Assembly: GCF_029360725.1 (NCBI RefSeq)
Contig: NZ_JARKMY010000015.1
Location: forward strand, 1 to 64,000
Direction of reading: 5' to 3'
Origin: Chryseolinea sp. H1M3-3
GTDB taxonomy: Bacteria; Bacteroidota; Bacteroidia; Cytophagales; Cyclobacteriaceae
DNA: 64,000 nt
Shown in pieces: positions 44,162 through 53,681 of this stretch. The notes below the pieces were generated by a model, which saw only the letters and a list, made by a program, of their open reading frames with translations, ran no database searches and was not told the DNA's origin. Within the stretch, counting starts at the first letter, position 1. Every line of letters starts with the position of its first letter. The position numbers were made by a program, and so were the translations under genes.

Positions 44162-44539
44162 CTACTTGTGAATTGCCTCAATAGAAAACTGTCCTTTATC
44201 GAAATCGGTTATTTCAATCCTGTAGATCAGTAAACCTTCTTCATAGCGGTCTTCGCCAAAGAAGTCAATAGGTTGGAAGGTGAACACTTTAGATCTTATA
44301 GTAAAACTAATATTGGCGTAGGAATATGCGAAATCGTATTCCGCATCCGGAGAAATATGCCACGGCTCAAGTTTGGAATAGATATGAATACCCCCTGATG
44401 TATTTACGGATATATTTTCAAGTGTATGAGATGTCGCATTTTGTATTCGCACTTTTAGTACGCCTGGCTCAACACTGGGATCACCATTGTCGCAGGCATG
44501 CAGTATGATCAGCAACGGAATAATGGCTAACTTTTTCAT
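44162..44539 (-). CDS. small lipoprotein of unknown function
   Basis: A 125-residue lipoprotein (LLIILHAC, Cys16). The mature part is a single beta-rich domain (GVLKVRIQNATSHTLENISV, FAYSYANISFTIRSKVFTF, YRIEITDFDKGQFSIEAI) without recognised motifs. It resembles the many short Bacteroidota surface lipoproteins. It is followed on the same strand by the lipocalin-like gene after 65 bases. No function is proposed. Confidence 0.7.
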   Translation of the reverse strand: MKKLAIIPLLIILHACDNGDPSVEPGVLKVRIQNATSHTLENISVNTSGGIHIYSKLEPWHISPDAEYDFAYSYANISFTIRSKVFTFQPIDFFGEDRYEEGLLIYRIEITDFDKGQFSIEAIHK

Positions 44540-44689
44540 GAGTGTTCTTGATTTTTATGCATTAGACACCAACCATTGTTATCTGGTTGGACCTTATCCT
44601 AAAACACAACAAAAAAAGTTTGTCGATTCAGCAAATTCAGATAATTCCTTTGCTGATGCCTGCATCTAAAGTATTGATGCGTCCCAGGA

Positions 44690-45457
44690 TTACAGTCTTT
44701 GTATTGTCAATCCACCATCGGCAGTAATTATCTGCCCCGTTGCATAAGGAATTTCGCCAAGAGCAAGTGTGGCCACAATCTTTCCTATGTCAGCAGGTGT
44801 ACCCCAACGTTTCTGCAGGGTTAATCCTTCTTGAATGAGTTTATCATATTTCTCCTTAACACCACTCGTCATATCGGTTTCTATAATCCCAGGTCTTACT
44901 TCGTAAACCGGAATATCCACCGCTGCTAACCGGGTTGCAAACAATTTTGTCATCATGCTCAGCGCTGCTTTTGACATGCAATATTCTGCTCTGTTTATCG
45001 ACGCGACTTCCGCAGACATTGATGTAATGGTAATGATACAGGGACGTGATTCTTTCGGTTTGTTTGTTTGCGTTAGCATGTGTTGTGCTACCTGCTGCGT
45101 AAGAAAAAAAGTGCCTTTCAAATTAATATCCATTAAACGATCATAACTTTCTTCGTCGAGGTCAAGAATATCTTTTCTGGTTTTTGGTGCGACGCCTGCA
45201 TTATTCACTAAAAGGTCGATAGTTTTAAAATGAAACAATGCTTTTTCAATCATGGCCTTGTGATCATTTAAGTCGCCAATGTTTCCCTGGCAATAAATGA
45301 CTTCGGCATACTGTCGTAAATGATTCAGTTGATCCTGAACTTCCTCTTCCTCCCGAACGCCATTAATAGCAAGGTTATACCCATGCTTCCCCAGCGCTTC
45401 TGCAATTCCCAGGCCGATGCCTCTGCTACCTCCGGTAATTAATGCGGACTTGCTCAT
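44690..45457 (-). CDS. short-chain dehydrogenase/reductase (3-ketoacyl-ACP reductase type)
   Basis: A 255-residue classical SDR. The cofactor loop is ALITGGSRGIGLGIAEALG, the NNAG motif is VNNAGVAP, the catalytic Ser lies in ITITSMSAE, and YxxxK is YCMSKA. The C-terminus TGQIITADGGLTIQRL is standard for FabG-like enzymes. Context argues against fatty-acid synthesis: the start codon is one base from the stop of an old-yellow-enzyme-family gene, and a GH88-like hydrolase gene lies further upstream. It likely reduces or oxidises a sugar or sugar acid. Confidence 0.88.
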   Translation of the reverse strand: MSKSALITGGSRGIGLGIAEALGKHGYNLAINGVREEEEVQDQLNHLRQYAEVIYCQGNIGDLNDHKAMIEKALFHFKTIDLLVNNAGVAPKTRKDILDLDEESYDRLMDINLKGTFFLTQQVAQHMLTQTNKPKESRPCIITITSMSAEVASINRAEYCMSKAALSMMTKLFATRLAAVDIPVYEVRPGIIETDMTSGVKEKYDKLIQEGLTLQKRWGTPADIGKIVATLALGEIPYATGQIITADGGLTIQRL

Positions 45458-45458
45458 A

Positions 45459-46904
45459 TTATTCTTTTTTGATCTCCTTCAATCGAATGGCTTCCGGCAA
45501 CGCTTTATAAAAAGGATCCAAGGGAAAACATCCTGAAATCATACCATTCCTGGGTGCCGTAGTGCAATCAGAAAACGTACGACAGACCTTGTCTCGTTTA
45601 AGATGTTGGTTAGCTAAGATATCTTCAGGCAACTCTGGATATGAAAGAACCATTCTTCCCAGTCCAATAAAATCGGCCATATTATTATTCAATACATGTT
45701 GTCCTACATGCGGAAGCCATTCTTGCAGATAAGAATAGGCAGAGCCCACAATTGCGAGTCCGGGAAAATCTTTCTTTATCTGTGCCGTTACCTGCAACTG
45801 CCTGGCTACACCTGCGAGTGGATCCTCAGGGGGTTGGTACCCATCGGACGGCGGAAAAAGCGCAGGTCTTTGTATATGGGGATTATAGTACGGACTGCCT
45901 GCCGTAATACAAACCAGTTCAATATTCAGCGACTCCAACAACTTTAAAAACTTATACGTCTCGGTTAGATCTTGACCAGTACCGGTGACACTACCGCCAA
46001 AGGCATAGGGATAATCGCCCTGAAAAGTAGCAGGAATACCTACATACTCCTCATTTGGAACAAATGGTATCCAGTCGAATGCACTAAAACGAACACCAAT
46101 TTCTAAGCCTGGCGCTTCTGACCGGATACCCGCAACTATAGACGTGAGAAACCTTGTACGGTTTTCAAAACTTCCGCCATACTTGCCTTCTCGCGTCCGG
46201 GCACTTAAAAATTCATGACCGAGATATCCATGACAATGTTTGAGATCCACGAAATGATAGCCGGCTTTTTTTGTAAGCACAGCAGCTTTTACAAAGTCTT
46301 CGACAAGCCTGTCGATGTCATCGTCTGTCATGTGTGGATAATCGTCAGGCAAGCCGAATTTCTTATTTAGTATCGGGTGGTGATATAAAATCTGCGGTTC
46401 CATTTTTTTCTGGTCATTAGGCTTGCAAAACCGACCGCTGTGGGTCAACTGCAATCCAATGACGAGGTCGTCTGTTTTTCCAAATTTCTCCTGATGCTGT
46501 GTAATTAAATCATCGTACAACCTCTTGTATTCATCCAATCTTGAAGCATCCATCAAAAGCTGATTAGGATTTGCTCTGCCATTGTGCCTCACTGCAACAG
46601 CTTCACAACCCCACAATAATTTTGCACCACTGATCGCAAAATTTTTCCAGCGACGCTTAGTATACTCCGAAGGTCTTCCATCGGTGGTGCCATCCCACCC
46701 TTCCATAGGTAAAATGCAAAAACGGTTGCCAATATTTCGTCCAGACTTCAAAAGAAAAGAGTTCTTATAAGGTGTTTGATCTGGCGGAAGCAATGTTTCG
46801 TCGAATGATAAGTTTACATCGATGCTTTTAAGATACTCACGAAAATCCGGAGCTGTTTTAAGCTGGGCAATGCGTTTGAATTTCGGTTTGTGTTTAGTGC
46901 TCAT
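45459..46904 (-). CDS. NADH:flavin oxidoreductase / old yellow enzyme family protein
   Basis: A 481-residue flavoprotein starting [19 protein letters not shown] at 46904. The TIM-barrel landmarks are [16 protein letters not shown] near the FMN phosphate, [43 protein letters not shown], and the FMN strand [15 protein letters not shown]. The conserved active-site His appears in [13 protein letters not shown]. The substrate is unknown. The SDR gene follows after one base, and a GH88-like gene precedes it, suggesting a route for an oxidised or unsaturated sugar. Confidence 0.87.
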   Translation of the reverse strand: MSTKHKPKFKRIAQLKTAPDFREYLKSIDVNLSFDETLLPPDQTPYKNSFLLKSGRNIGNRFCILPMEGWDGTTDGRPSEYTKRRWKNFAISGAKLLWGCEAVAVRHNGRANPNQLLMDASRLDEYKRLYDDLITQHQEKFGKTDDLVIGLQLTHSGRFCKPNDQKKMEPQILYHHPILNKKFGLPDDYPHMTDDDIDRLVEDFVKAAVLTKKAGYHFVDLKHCHGYLGHEFLSARTREGKYGGSFENRTRFLTSIVAGIRSEAPGLEIGVRFSAFDWIPFVPNEEYVGIPATFQGDYPYAFGGSVTGTGQDLTETYKFLKLLESLNIELVCITAGSPYYNPHIQRPALFPPSDGYQPPEDPLAGVARQLQVTAQIKKDFPGLAIVGSAYSYLQEWLPHVGQHVLNNNMADFIGLGRMVLSYPELPEDILANQHLKRDKVCRTFSDCTTAPRNGMISGCFPLDPFYKALPEAIRLKEIKKE

Positions 46905-46970
46905 CTGGAAAAGGTACCATACCAAGGTACACACTGTCTTAAACATGCGTGTACCCGGTACGTAAAATGT

Positions 46971-48338
46971 TTATTTATAAAAAACGTAGTACAATTCATT
47001 CTTAATTTGACGTGACAGGTATAGCATTAGTTCACGCGCGTGGTAATCGCCCCACATACTCGATTCATTGCACGGAACTTTATAACCTTTGGGAATATTA
47101 TCCCAGCCATTGGGTCGATGATAAACGGAATGCAAAATCAATCCTTCATGATCCTTTGAATGCGATAAATACTGATCTGATAGCAAGGCTTTTGCAACTG
47201 TTAATCCTGCTTGTGTATATTGTGATGCTGCGCTTTCGTCCTTTGCCTTCAAATAATTACCAAGACGCAATAAGCCTTGTGCAGCGATGGCAGCCGCAGA
47301 ACTGTCGACGGGTTCATAATCATTGTAAGGATTGGATGCCCTAGTTAAGTAATCACCTAACCTTAATAGCCCTGGAGCACCTGTATCCCAGTATGGTATC
47401 CCGTCGGTCGCAGATTGTTCAATAAAGTAGTCGGCCGTTGCCCGGGCTGCCTTCAATAATTTTTTCATCAGGTCATTTTTGTCAATCACCAACTTGAACG
47501 CCTCAGCTTCCATTCCTTCGAAGTATTCTAACGATTCTGCGAACCCACAAATCGCCCAGGCCAGTCCGCGGGTCCATGTTGTAAATCCGCTATACCCTTG
47601 CTGCGAATTAGGACACCTATAGTTTCCATCGTTGACGTTAAAAATACACTCGTGCGCTGTGCGGCCGCGAACGTCGTATGCATCTCTTCCTTCGCCGTAA
47701 AATACTGAATAGGTACTGGTAGCCAATAAGTGCTGAACTGCCCTTTCAAGCAAATTTATCTTTTTATCGTTTTCCCCCTGCAACACATGTCCTAACGCAT
47801 GGCTTGCAAGCAGTATCCGACAAGAACGTACAGTATCCACAAATAAAGATTGTGGTCCATTGAATGAATAGATAAATCCACCGTCCTTAATGGAAGTCCA
47901 ACGCATGGCCTGGACGGCACCACTCACTTTCAAGGCGAGCTCATAAAAATTTCTTTCGTGCTCGTCGTGATCGATCTTGCCTTCCTTCATTAACCTCAGC
48001 AGATTTCCATACGTACTAATGTTGTTGAATCCATGATCATGCACACCTTCGTGTGTGAGATGCGGAGCCATTCGTTTTACCGTGTTTTTCCGTCCGATCT
48101 CCAAGAATTGTTTGTCGCCTGTAGCATCAAATTGAAGAAGTGAAGATCCATATTGAAATCCCTGAGTCCATTCAGTCCAGCCCCGTGTTGAATATTTTCC
48201 ATCGACTGTAAATACTGGTGCACCTCGGTTCGCATCAAAATTTCTTTCAATCGCCAATATCTTCTCCCCGGATAATTCCCAAAACCGGCTGATGGTGGAT
48301 GAGAGCTGACTAAGTTTTAATTGTGAATCAATCTTCAT
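46971..48338 (-). CDS. GH88-like unsaturated glucuronyl hydrolase family protein
   Basis: A 455-residue protein without a signal peptide. The (alpha/alpha)6 fold of GH88 (unsaturated uronyl hydrolases) is shown by STRGWTEWTQGFQYGSSLLQ, HDHGFNNISTYGNLLRL, FVDTVRSCRILLASHALG with a candidate catalytic Asp, and GFTTWTRGLAWAICGFAESL. The C-terminus includes DTGAPGLLRLGDYLTRASNP and PVDSSAAAIAAQGLLRLGNY. GH88 enzymes hydrate the unsaturated uronic acid left by polysaccharide lyases. It is the start of the hydrolase, old-yellow-enzyme, SDR series on the minus strand. Confidence 0.82.
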   Translation of the reverse strand: MKIDSQLKLSQLSSTISRFWELSGEKILAIERNFDANRGAPVFTVDGKYSTRGWTEWTQGFQYGSSLLQFDATGDKQFLEIGRKNTVKRMAPHLTHEGVHDHGFNNISTYGNLLRLMKEGKIDHDEHERNFYELALKVSGAVQAMRWTSIKDGGFIYSFNGPQSLFVDTVRSCRILLASHALGHVLQGENDKKINLLERAVQHLLATSTYSVFYGEGRDAYDVRGRTAHECIFNVNDGNYRCPNSQQGYSGFTTWTRGLAWAICGFAESLEYFEGMEAEAFKLVIDKNDLMKKLLKAARATADYFIEQSATDGIPYWDTGAPGLLRLGDYLTRASNPYNDYEPVDSSAAAIAAQGLLRLGNYLKAKDESAASQYTQAGLTVAKALLSDQYLSHSKDHEGLILHSVYHRPNGWDNIPKGYKVPCNESSMWGDYHARELMLYLSRQIKNELYYVFYK

Positions 48339-48346
48339 CGATAGAA

Positions 48347-48397
48347 GTTAAGTGTTTAGGTAGTTAAGTGTTTAGGTGTTTAGGTGTTTAGGTGTTT
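48347..48397. repeat. GTGTTTAG tandem repeat in a gene-free gap
   Basis: About six tandem octamer-like units (TTAAGTGTTTAGG, then repeated TTTAGGTG) span 48347-48397. The 323-base gap (48339-48661) also has a looser run of GTGTTG units at 48487-48520 and no gene. The octamer also occurs inverted at 35350-35376, and a related GAAGTGTT pattern lies near 41893-41925. Confidence 0.7.
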
Positions 48398-48661
48398 CTG
48401 CCCCCTTTCAGGTTCACTCAAGTTTTAAACGTGGCAAGATAATATAATGATGAATAGAGGCAAACCTGGGCTGTCGGACGAAGGAGTGTTGGGGTGTTGA
48501 GGTTCGAAGTGTTGGAGTTCGGCTCGATCCCAAGGTTACCAACGATAAGACTGTTGAAGCGGCGAGGGTAACGGGTTTAGTAGGGTACGTAAGATTTTAT
48601 CTGCGCAGCTGAGGTCTGCTAGTCTTAAATCTTAGTGGGCTGCGGTTTACAAAAAAATGTT

Positions 48662-49237
48662 TTAGCTCCACGCTTTTTGACCTGGTTTCAAAGGAACACA
48701 GGCTTCATAATGCCCTGGAACTGCCACGTGGTTTAATGCTTTTGTGGCGCCGATTTCGGACGTAAAATATCCGAGCAGGGTGAGTTGCTTCATCATTGAA
48801 TAATAGTGATTTTCAGGATCGTCGGTCTTTTTACTGTCTTTATACTTTGAAGCTTCAGCATCTACGGTCAGCAGCAATTCATGTTTTTCTTCCGGCTTCA
48901 GTTTTACAAAGCTCTTGTCATATTTTGATTCGCTCGCTTTGTCCAGCGTAGCAATACCATCCATGAAAATTTTCTGGTCTGCTGGACTATAACAATCCTT
49001 CAGCATAATATCCATGAACTCACCAACTTTAGCCTCTTTAGCTCCTGGTGACGAAGGTGTTGTTGGCAGGATGGTTTCACCTACTTCGTTCATAAAAGAA
49101 ATTTGATCATTCGTAAGCAAGCCTGTGGATGATGGCCCTTCAGGTTTACTACTGCACCCAGTGAGAAATGCCTGTGCCCCAATGACCGTACCGCCAACTA
49201 AAAAACCAACAGCCGATATAGCTTCTCTTCTGTTCAT
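48662..49237 (-). CDS. gluconate 2-dehydrogenase subunit 3 family protein
   Basis: A 191-residue small subunit of the kind that accompanies GMC-type dehydrogenases. The N-terminus carries a twin-arginine-like signal (NRREAISAVGFLVGGTVIG) with a lipobox-like FLTGC (Cys28). The body has the family segments NEVGETILPTTPSSPGAKEA and LLTVDAEASKYKD. It follows the GMC gene by nine bases on the same strand, so the two form one enzyme. Tat export of the small subunit could carry the large flavin subunit along. Confidence 0.88.
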   Translation of the reverse strand: MNRREAISAVGFLVGGTVIGAQAFLTGCSSKPEGPSSTGLLTNDQISFMNEVGETILPTTPSSPGAKEAKVGEFMDIMLKDCYSPADQKIFMDGIATLDKASESKYDKSFVKLKPEEKHELLLTVDAEASKYKDSKKTDDPENHYYSMMKQLTLLGYFTSEIGATKALNHVAVPGHYEACVPLKPGQKAWS

Positions 49238-49246
49238 ATCTTTTGC

Positions 49247-50977
49247 TTAAATATTTTGCTTATTCAATTCGTTGATGGCACTATCAACCGCCCTAGCTGT
49301 TAAAGCCATATATGTAAGCGAAGGATTCTGGCACGCCGTAGAGGTCATGCACGCACCGTCGGAAACAAAAACATTTTTTACGGCATGCATCTGATTAATG
49401 CCATTTAACATAGACGTTTTAGGATCCTTGCCCATCCTGGCAGTTCCCATTTCGTGAATAGCGAGTCCAAGTGGCTGGTTAGAATCGGTTTGTTTTATAT
49501 TCTTAAATCCAGCAGCTTCAAGCATCTCAGAAGCAGTTTGCAGAATATCCTTCACCATATTTTCTTCGTTCTGCTTGTTTTCGCTGTCAATCTCAAGCAA
49601 CGGCATACCCCACTGATCCTTTTTGTCTTTGCTTAAACGAACATGGTTTTCAAAGTAAGGAAGGTGTTCGCCCATGCCCGTAACGCCCATCGTCCAGGGT
49701 CCGACCTCAGTAAGTTTTTCCTTAAAGGCAGCACCGAGGGGTTCGTCGTTCTCCCCTACATTTCCTCTTCTTCTGGAAGCACCACCGGAAAATGAGTATC
49801 CTCGCAGAAAATTGTCTTGTTTATCTTTCCCGAGGTTTCTGAACCGAGGGAGATACCAACCGCCAGGTTTACGACCATAGTAATACATATCTTCAAATCC
49901 TTCGTATTCCCCGTATGCTCTAGCCCGATAGTTATGGTCCATGAGGTAATGACCTAACACGCCGCTATCATTCCCTAATCCATTTGGAAATCGGGATGAA
50001 GTTGAGTTCAATAAAATCAAGGTTGTATTGAGGGTACCGGCATTAACAAAAATCACTTTCGCATAAAATTCCATCTCTTCTTTCGTGTTGGAATCAATAA
50101 CGCGAACTCCGGTTGCACGCCCTTTTTGTTCGTCATAAATAATAGAATGAACAACCGAGAATGGCCTTAACGTCATGTTGCCTGTAGCAGTCGCTGCTGG
50201 GAGGGTGGCAGAATTAGAACTAAAATATCCGCCAAACGGACATCCCCGGTGACAAAGACTTCGGTATTGACAAGGCCCTCGTCCATTGTGTTTTTGTGTA
50301 AGGTTGGTGGTCCGAGATATTACGACATTACGGCCGGGAAAAGTTTTGTTTACGGTTTCCTGAAAATGTTTCTCCACGCAATTCAATTCCATGGGAGGCA
50401 AAAATTCACCATCCGGGATCTGATAAAGTCCGTCACGGTTTCCGCTTACACCAATAAATTTCTCGACATACGAATACCATGGGGCAAGATCTTTATAACG
50501 AATTGGCCAATCTACTCCATGACCATCTTGGGCGTTAGATTCAAAATCAAATTCACTCCAGCGCTGAGTCATCCGGGCCCATAACAAAGACTTACCTCCT
50601 ACCTGATATCCTTTGATCCAATCAAAAGGTTTTACCTGCACATAGGGATGTTCATTATCCTTTACAAAAAAATGTTCAGTTGCTTCTCCAAATGCATAAC
50701 ACTTGCTTACGATGGGATTTTCTTGTTCTATTTTCAAAGGCAATCTTCCACGGTGCGGCAGCTCCCATGATTCTTTTGTAGCCGTTGGATAATCTTTAAT
50801 GTGTTCTACATTTCGGCCGCGTTCCAACACAAGTGTCTTCAAACCTTTTTCACAAAATTCTTTCGCGGCCCATCCGCCGCTCATCCCTGAACCAATAACA
50901 ATAGCATCGAAGCTATTTGCTTTGCTAGCATCTCCGACGATGTTTGGAGCATTTGCTGAATCAATCGAATCTTTCAT
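49247..50977 (-). CDS. GMC-family FAD-dependent oxidoreductase
   Basis: A 576-residue GMC oxidoreductase starting MKDSIDSANAPNIVG at 50977; the 63 codons upstream in frame look non-coding. The FAD motif is AIVIGSGMSGGWAAKEFCEK with LVLERGRNVEHI. The GMC body includes WARMTQRWSEFDFE and CQYRSLCHRGCPFGGYFSSN. The C-terminal active site shows HEMGTARMG, then VSDGACMTSTACQNPSLTYM with the usual Asn. It resembles sugar dehydrogenases that make 3-keto-glycosides or gluconate derivatives. It has no signal of its own and pairs with the Tat-signal small subunit downstream. Confidence 0.9.
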   Translation of the reverse strand: MKDSIDSANAPNIVGDASKANSFDAIVIGSGMSGGWAAKEFCEKGLKTLVLERGRNVEHIKDYPTATKESWELPHRGRLPLKIEQENPIVSKCYAFGEATEHFFVKDNEHPYVQVKPFDWIKGYQVGGKSLLWARMTQRWSEFDFESNAQDGHGVDWPIRYKDLAPWYSYVEKFIGVSGNRDGLYQIPDGEFLPPMELNCVEKHFQETVNKTFPGRNVVISRTTNLTQKHNGRGPCQYRSLCHRGCPFGGYFSSNSATLPAATATGNMTLRPFSVVHSIIYDEQKGRATGVRVIDSNTKEEMEFYAKVIFVNAGTLNTTLILLNSTSSRFPNGLGNDSGVLGHYLMDHNYRARAYGEYEGFEDMYYYGRKPGGWYLPRFRNLGKDKQDNFLRGYSFSGGASRRRGNVGENDEPLGAAFKEKLTEVGPWTMGVTGMGEHLPYFENHVRLSKDKKDQWGMPLLEIDSENKQNEENMVKDILQTASEMLEAAGFKNIKQTDSNQPLGLAIHEMGTARMGKDPKTSMLNGINQMHAVKNVFVSDGACMTSTACQNPSLTYMALTARAVDSAINELNKQNI

Positions 50978-51223
50978 TTCGTTGTTGTTGCATCGTAAAT
51001 GTAAGGGATCCTTCGAAAAGTTATTTAGCCTCCTATGGAAAAGAAAAGTCAAAAAATGTCGTAAACCTACACCTGGTTTTCGAAATGATTTTGGCCGGCA
51101 ATCCGTCGCTTTAAATAAAGAACTATTGAATTTTACGGGTAATATAGAAAAGAAAGAAGTTCGCAAGTTTTACATTGCGAACCTCTTTGCGTTTGATCTT
51201 AAAGTAGAATCTTGAATTCAATT

Positions 51224-52510
51224 TTAAACGAAGAAAGGAACGCCTGGCGTGGCATACTTCTTCATTCCTTCTTCGTTGATCTCAACACCAATGCCCGGTT
51301 TTTCTGAAACTGTTATGAAACTATTTTCAACCATAGGCCCATCGTATTTCACAATTTCCTTAAACATAGGATTGGTGTGAAAATAAATTTGCCATTCCAA
51401 TATCATAAAGTTAGGAACAGAAGCGCAAACATGAGCCGCCGCCATGGCTCCCAGGAAAGAAGCAACCATATGAGGTGCAAAAGGTACATAATATAAGTTG
51501 GAAAGATTAGCGATACGCTGACCTTCACCGATACCGCCGGCTTTCTGCAAGTCCGGCATTATGATATCCACGGCACCGATCTCCAACATTCTTCTAAAAC
51601 CATGTGCGAGATAATGATTTTCGCCGGCGCAGATAGGCGTACTGGTAGACTCGGTGATCAATTTATAGGCTTCAACATTCTCCGCCGGAATCGGTTCTTC
51701 CAACCACATTAAATTCAAATGCTCTAATCGCTTGGCAACTTGCTGGGCCGTTGGAAAATCATAACGTCCATGCATATCACAACAAATATCGATGTTAGGA
51801 CCAACAGCTTCGCGTGCAGCTGTTACCTGATCAACCATGCGCTGCAATTCCCCGGGACTAGCCGTCCAGTTGTAGCGGTCATATTTTGCCGGATCATTAA
51901 ACTGATCCAAGTCGAATTTGATAGCATTGAATCCCAGTTTCTTTGCTTCAAGGGCGCTGTCAGCAAAGTCTTTCGGTGTTGGTAAATTATTTTGATAGAG
52001 TGCCGTATCACAATATACCCGGACTTTATCGCGGAACTTTCCGCCAAGTAATTGATAGACCGGGAGGTTGAGGGCCTTCCCTGCCAGATCCCACAAAGCA
52101 GTTTCGACCGCTGTTAAGACAGAAACAAACATACCCGATTGAGCACCTTCAAAAAATCCTGAACGTCTGATGTCTTCAAATAATCTGTGAACATTCAATG
52201 GACTTTTACCTTTTATTCTTGCTTCAAACATTTTAACAAGATGATAGGTGCCGGGCACAGCATCTACGCCTTCACCGGATCCCCAGATATCTTGATTGGT
52301 ATAAACTTTAACGAACAAGCTATGACCATTGCGAATGTAGCCACACTTGATCTCAGTGATCTTAAGATCGGCTGGTTTCGATAACATCTTCGGCGACTTT
52401 TCAAGCGCATTTTCCAGGCCGTTTCCATAGGTAGCAGCGAGTGGAGCAAAAAGTCCCGCGGCAAGCGCACCTTTCTTTATGAAGGATCGTCGTGAATTTG
52501 AGTTAATCAT
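51224..52510 (-). CDS. exported enolase-superfamily (mandelate racemase/muconate lactonizing) sugar-acid dehydratase
   Basis: A 428-residue enolase-superfamily enzyme with a Tat-type signal (SRRSFIKKGALAAGLFA). Metal ligands are Asp245 (DICCDMHG), Glu271 (MWLEEP) and Glu297 (CAGENH). The likely general bases are Lys198 (AIKFDLDQF), His247 and His347 (FAPHMVAS). This pattern matches acid-sugar dehydratases such as galactonate or gluconate dehydratase more than true racemases. An RraA-like exported gene lies 57 bases upstream on the same strand. Together they suggest sugar-acid breakdown outside the cytoplasm. Confidence 0.86.
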   Translation of the reverse strand: MINSNSRRSFIKKGALAAGLFAPLAATYGNGLENALEKSPKMLSKPADLKITEIKCGYIRNGHSLFVKVYTNQDIWGSGEGVDAVPGTYHLVKMFEARIKGKSPLNVHRLFEDIRRSGFFEGAQSGMFVSVLTAVETALWDLAGKALNLPVYQLLGGKFRDKVRVYCDTALYQNNLPTPKDFADSALEAKKLGFNAIKFDLDQFNDPAKYDRYNWTASPGELQRMVDQVTAAREAVGPNIDICCDMHGRYDFPTAQQVAKRLEHLNLMWLEEPIPAENVEAYKLITESTSTPICAGENHYLAHGFRRMLEIGAVDIIMPDLQKAGGIGEGQRIANLSNLYYVPFAPHMVASFLGAMAAAHVCASVPNFMILEWQIYFHTNPMFKEIVKYDGPMVENSFITVSEKPGIGVEINEEGMKKYATPGVPFFV

Positions 52511-52567
52511 TGGAATTGGGAGGATTAGAATTAAGAATGTTTATGGGTTTATAAATGTCCGACATGA

Positions 52568-53518
52568 TTACCACGTGCGGGATTTTAACATCTCCTGAAT
52601 TTGTTCTTTAGGTACAGGAAGGTCATTGATGTGTTCGTTTAACCAAGCGGAGAAATCCTTCTCAATCTCCGGCGACCAACGTGAATCTATTTGACCCGGC
52701 GTATATTTTTGTTCGCGTAGCCGTTGGTGTCCGAACATGTCTCTCAAGCGGACTATTTCCGAAGTTTTTACAACCTTTTCGGCAAGGTGCGCAGGAACGA
52801 AAATTACCCCACCATCTCTCCCTAAAACCACATCCCCGGGCATCACCGTAGCCTTACCAATTCGCGTTGGTTTATTAATGCCGATGAGCGTCGTATTCAA
52901 CGCTCCATCTGGATTATTCAAATGATGTGAAGGATGATAAGATCTGAAAAAAGAAGTGAACGAACCGATTTCTTTTAGTCCGTTTACATCGCGAAGCGCT
53001 CCATCATAAACGACACCGTTACCGGTTTTCGTGTAGATGGAATTTCCCAGGTTATCTCCTATTGTAGGCCCATCCTCGTGCGCACCAAATTGGTCGACGA
53101 CATACACATCGCGTTTCACAAGCATATCAATCGTCCACGAGTTCTGAGATTTTACACGCTTATCTTTTGTATGACCTTTCTCGTCTATAACGCGATGAAT
53201 ATCGGGACGGCCGGGAACAAAAATAGCGGTTACTGCCCGTCCAACGAGTACACTATCAGGATTGATCGTCATCCATCCCTCATCATACTGATGCTTATAG
53301 TTTTCATTGCGGAGAACGGCCCAGGCTTCTTCCAGTGTGACGAGTTTCATGCGATCCAATATGGAATCCGGTACTTTTGGCCGGCCATCAGGAAAACGTT
53401 CTCCCTTCCATTCAGGAGTTAAAAAGAGAAGTTCCTCTTTCGTGATTTGTTGTGCAGTTGCACCCGTGCAACATGCCAGTAACATTACAAGTACGAGTAG
53501 TCGGTTTAGCTTTAACAT
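52568..53518 (-). CDS. exported RraA-like (HMG aldolase superfamily) protein
   Basis: A 316-residue protein with signal peptide (MLVLVMLLACCTGATAQ-like N-terminus, residues 1-23). Residues 60-260 carry the RraA/HMG-aldolase fold: GRAVTAIFVPGRPD, YVVDQFGAHEDGPTIGDNL, GVVYDGALRDVNGLKEI, and VMPGDVVLGRDGGVIFVPAH. The fold includes 4-hydroxy-4-methyl-2-oxoglutarate aldolase and the RNase E inhibitor RraA; most annotations are by similarity only. Export and about 100 extra residues are unusual. It leads a two-gene unit with the enolase-superfamily enzyme and may cleave or decarboxylate its keto-acid product. Confidence 0.82.
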   Translation of the reverse strand: MLKLNRLLVLVMLLACCTGATAQQITKEELLFLTPEWKGERFPDGRPKVPDSILDRMKLVTLEEAWAVLRNENYKHQYDEGWMTINPDSVLVGRAVTAIFVPGRPDIHRVIDEKGHTKDKRVKSQNSWTIDMLVKRDVYVVDQFGAHEDGPTIGDNLGNSIYTKTGNGVVYDGALRDVNGLKEIGSFTSFFRSYHPSHHLNNPDGALNTTLIGINKPTRIGKATVMPGDVVLGRDGGVIFVPAHLAEKVVKTSEIVRLRDMFGHQRLREQKYTPGQIDSRWSPEIEKDFSAWLNEHINDLPVPKEQIQEMLKSRTW

Positions 53519-53681
53519 AGCTTGATGGTAAAGAATTTAATTGGGTTATAAATTTTTCAACAAACAAGATATAGAAAATGAAAACGCCAGGAACACCGCG
53601 GGAAAAACCTTTTTTGAATGGCGTGAATCTTCCTTCTTCGGTTGTTGCATTTGCAAAGAGAGGGAAGGTCCTGATTTCTCA

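Noticed and set aside
44690-45457. fabG of fatty-acid synthesis
   Set aside because: The protein is FabG-like, but the neighbours are an old-yellow-enzyme-family protein and a GH88-like hydrolase, with no acyl-carrier or fab genes.
48481-48540. tRNA-like T-loop sequence (GGTTCGAAG)
   Set aside because: No matching acceptor, D or anticodon stems are found around it; it belongs to a GTGTT repeat run.
49247-51166. Longer GMC protein starting at 51166
   Set aside because: The 63 additional N-terminal residues are low in conservation-like character and precede a normal FAD-domain start; ATG 50977 fits the family.
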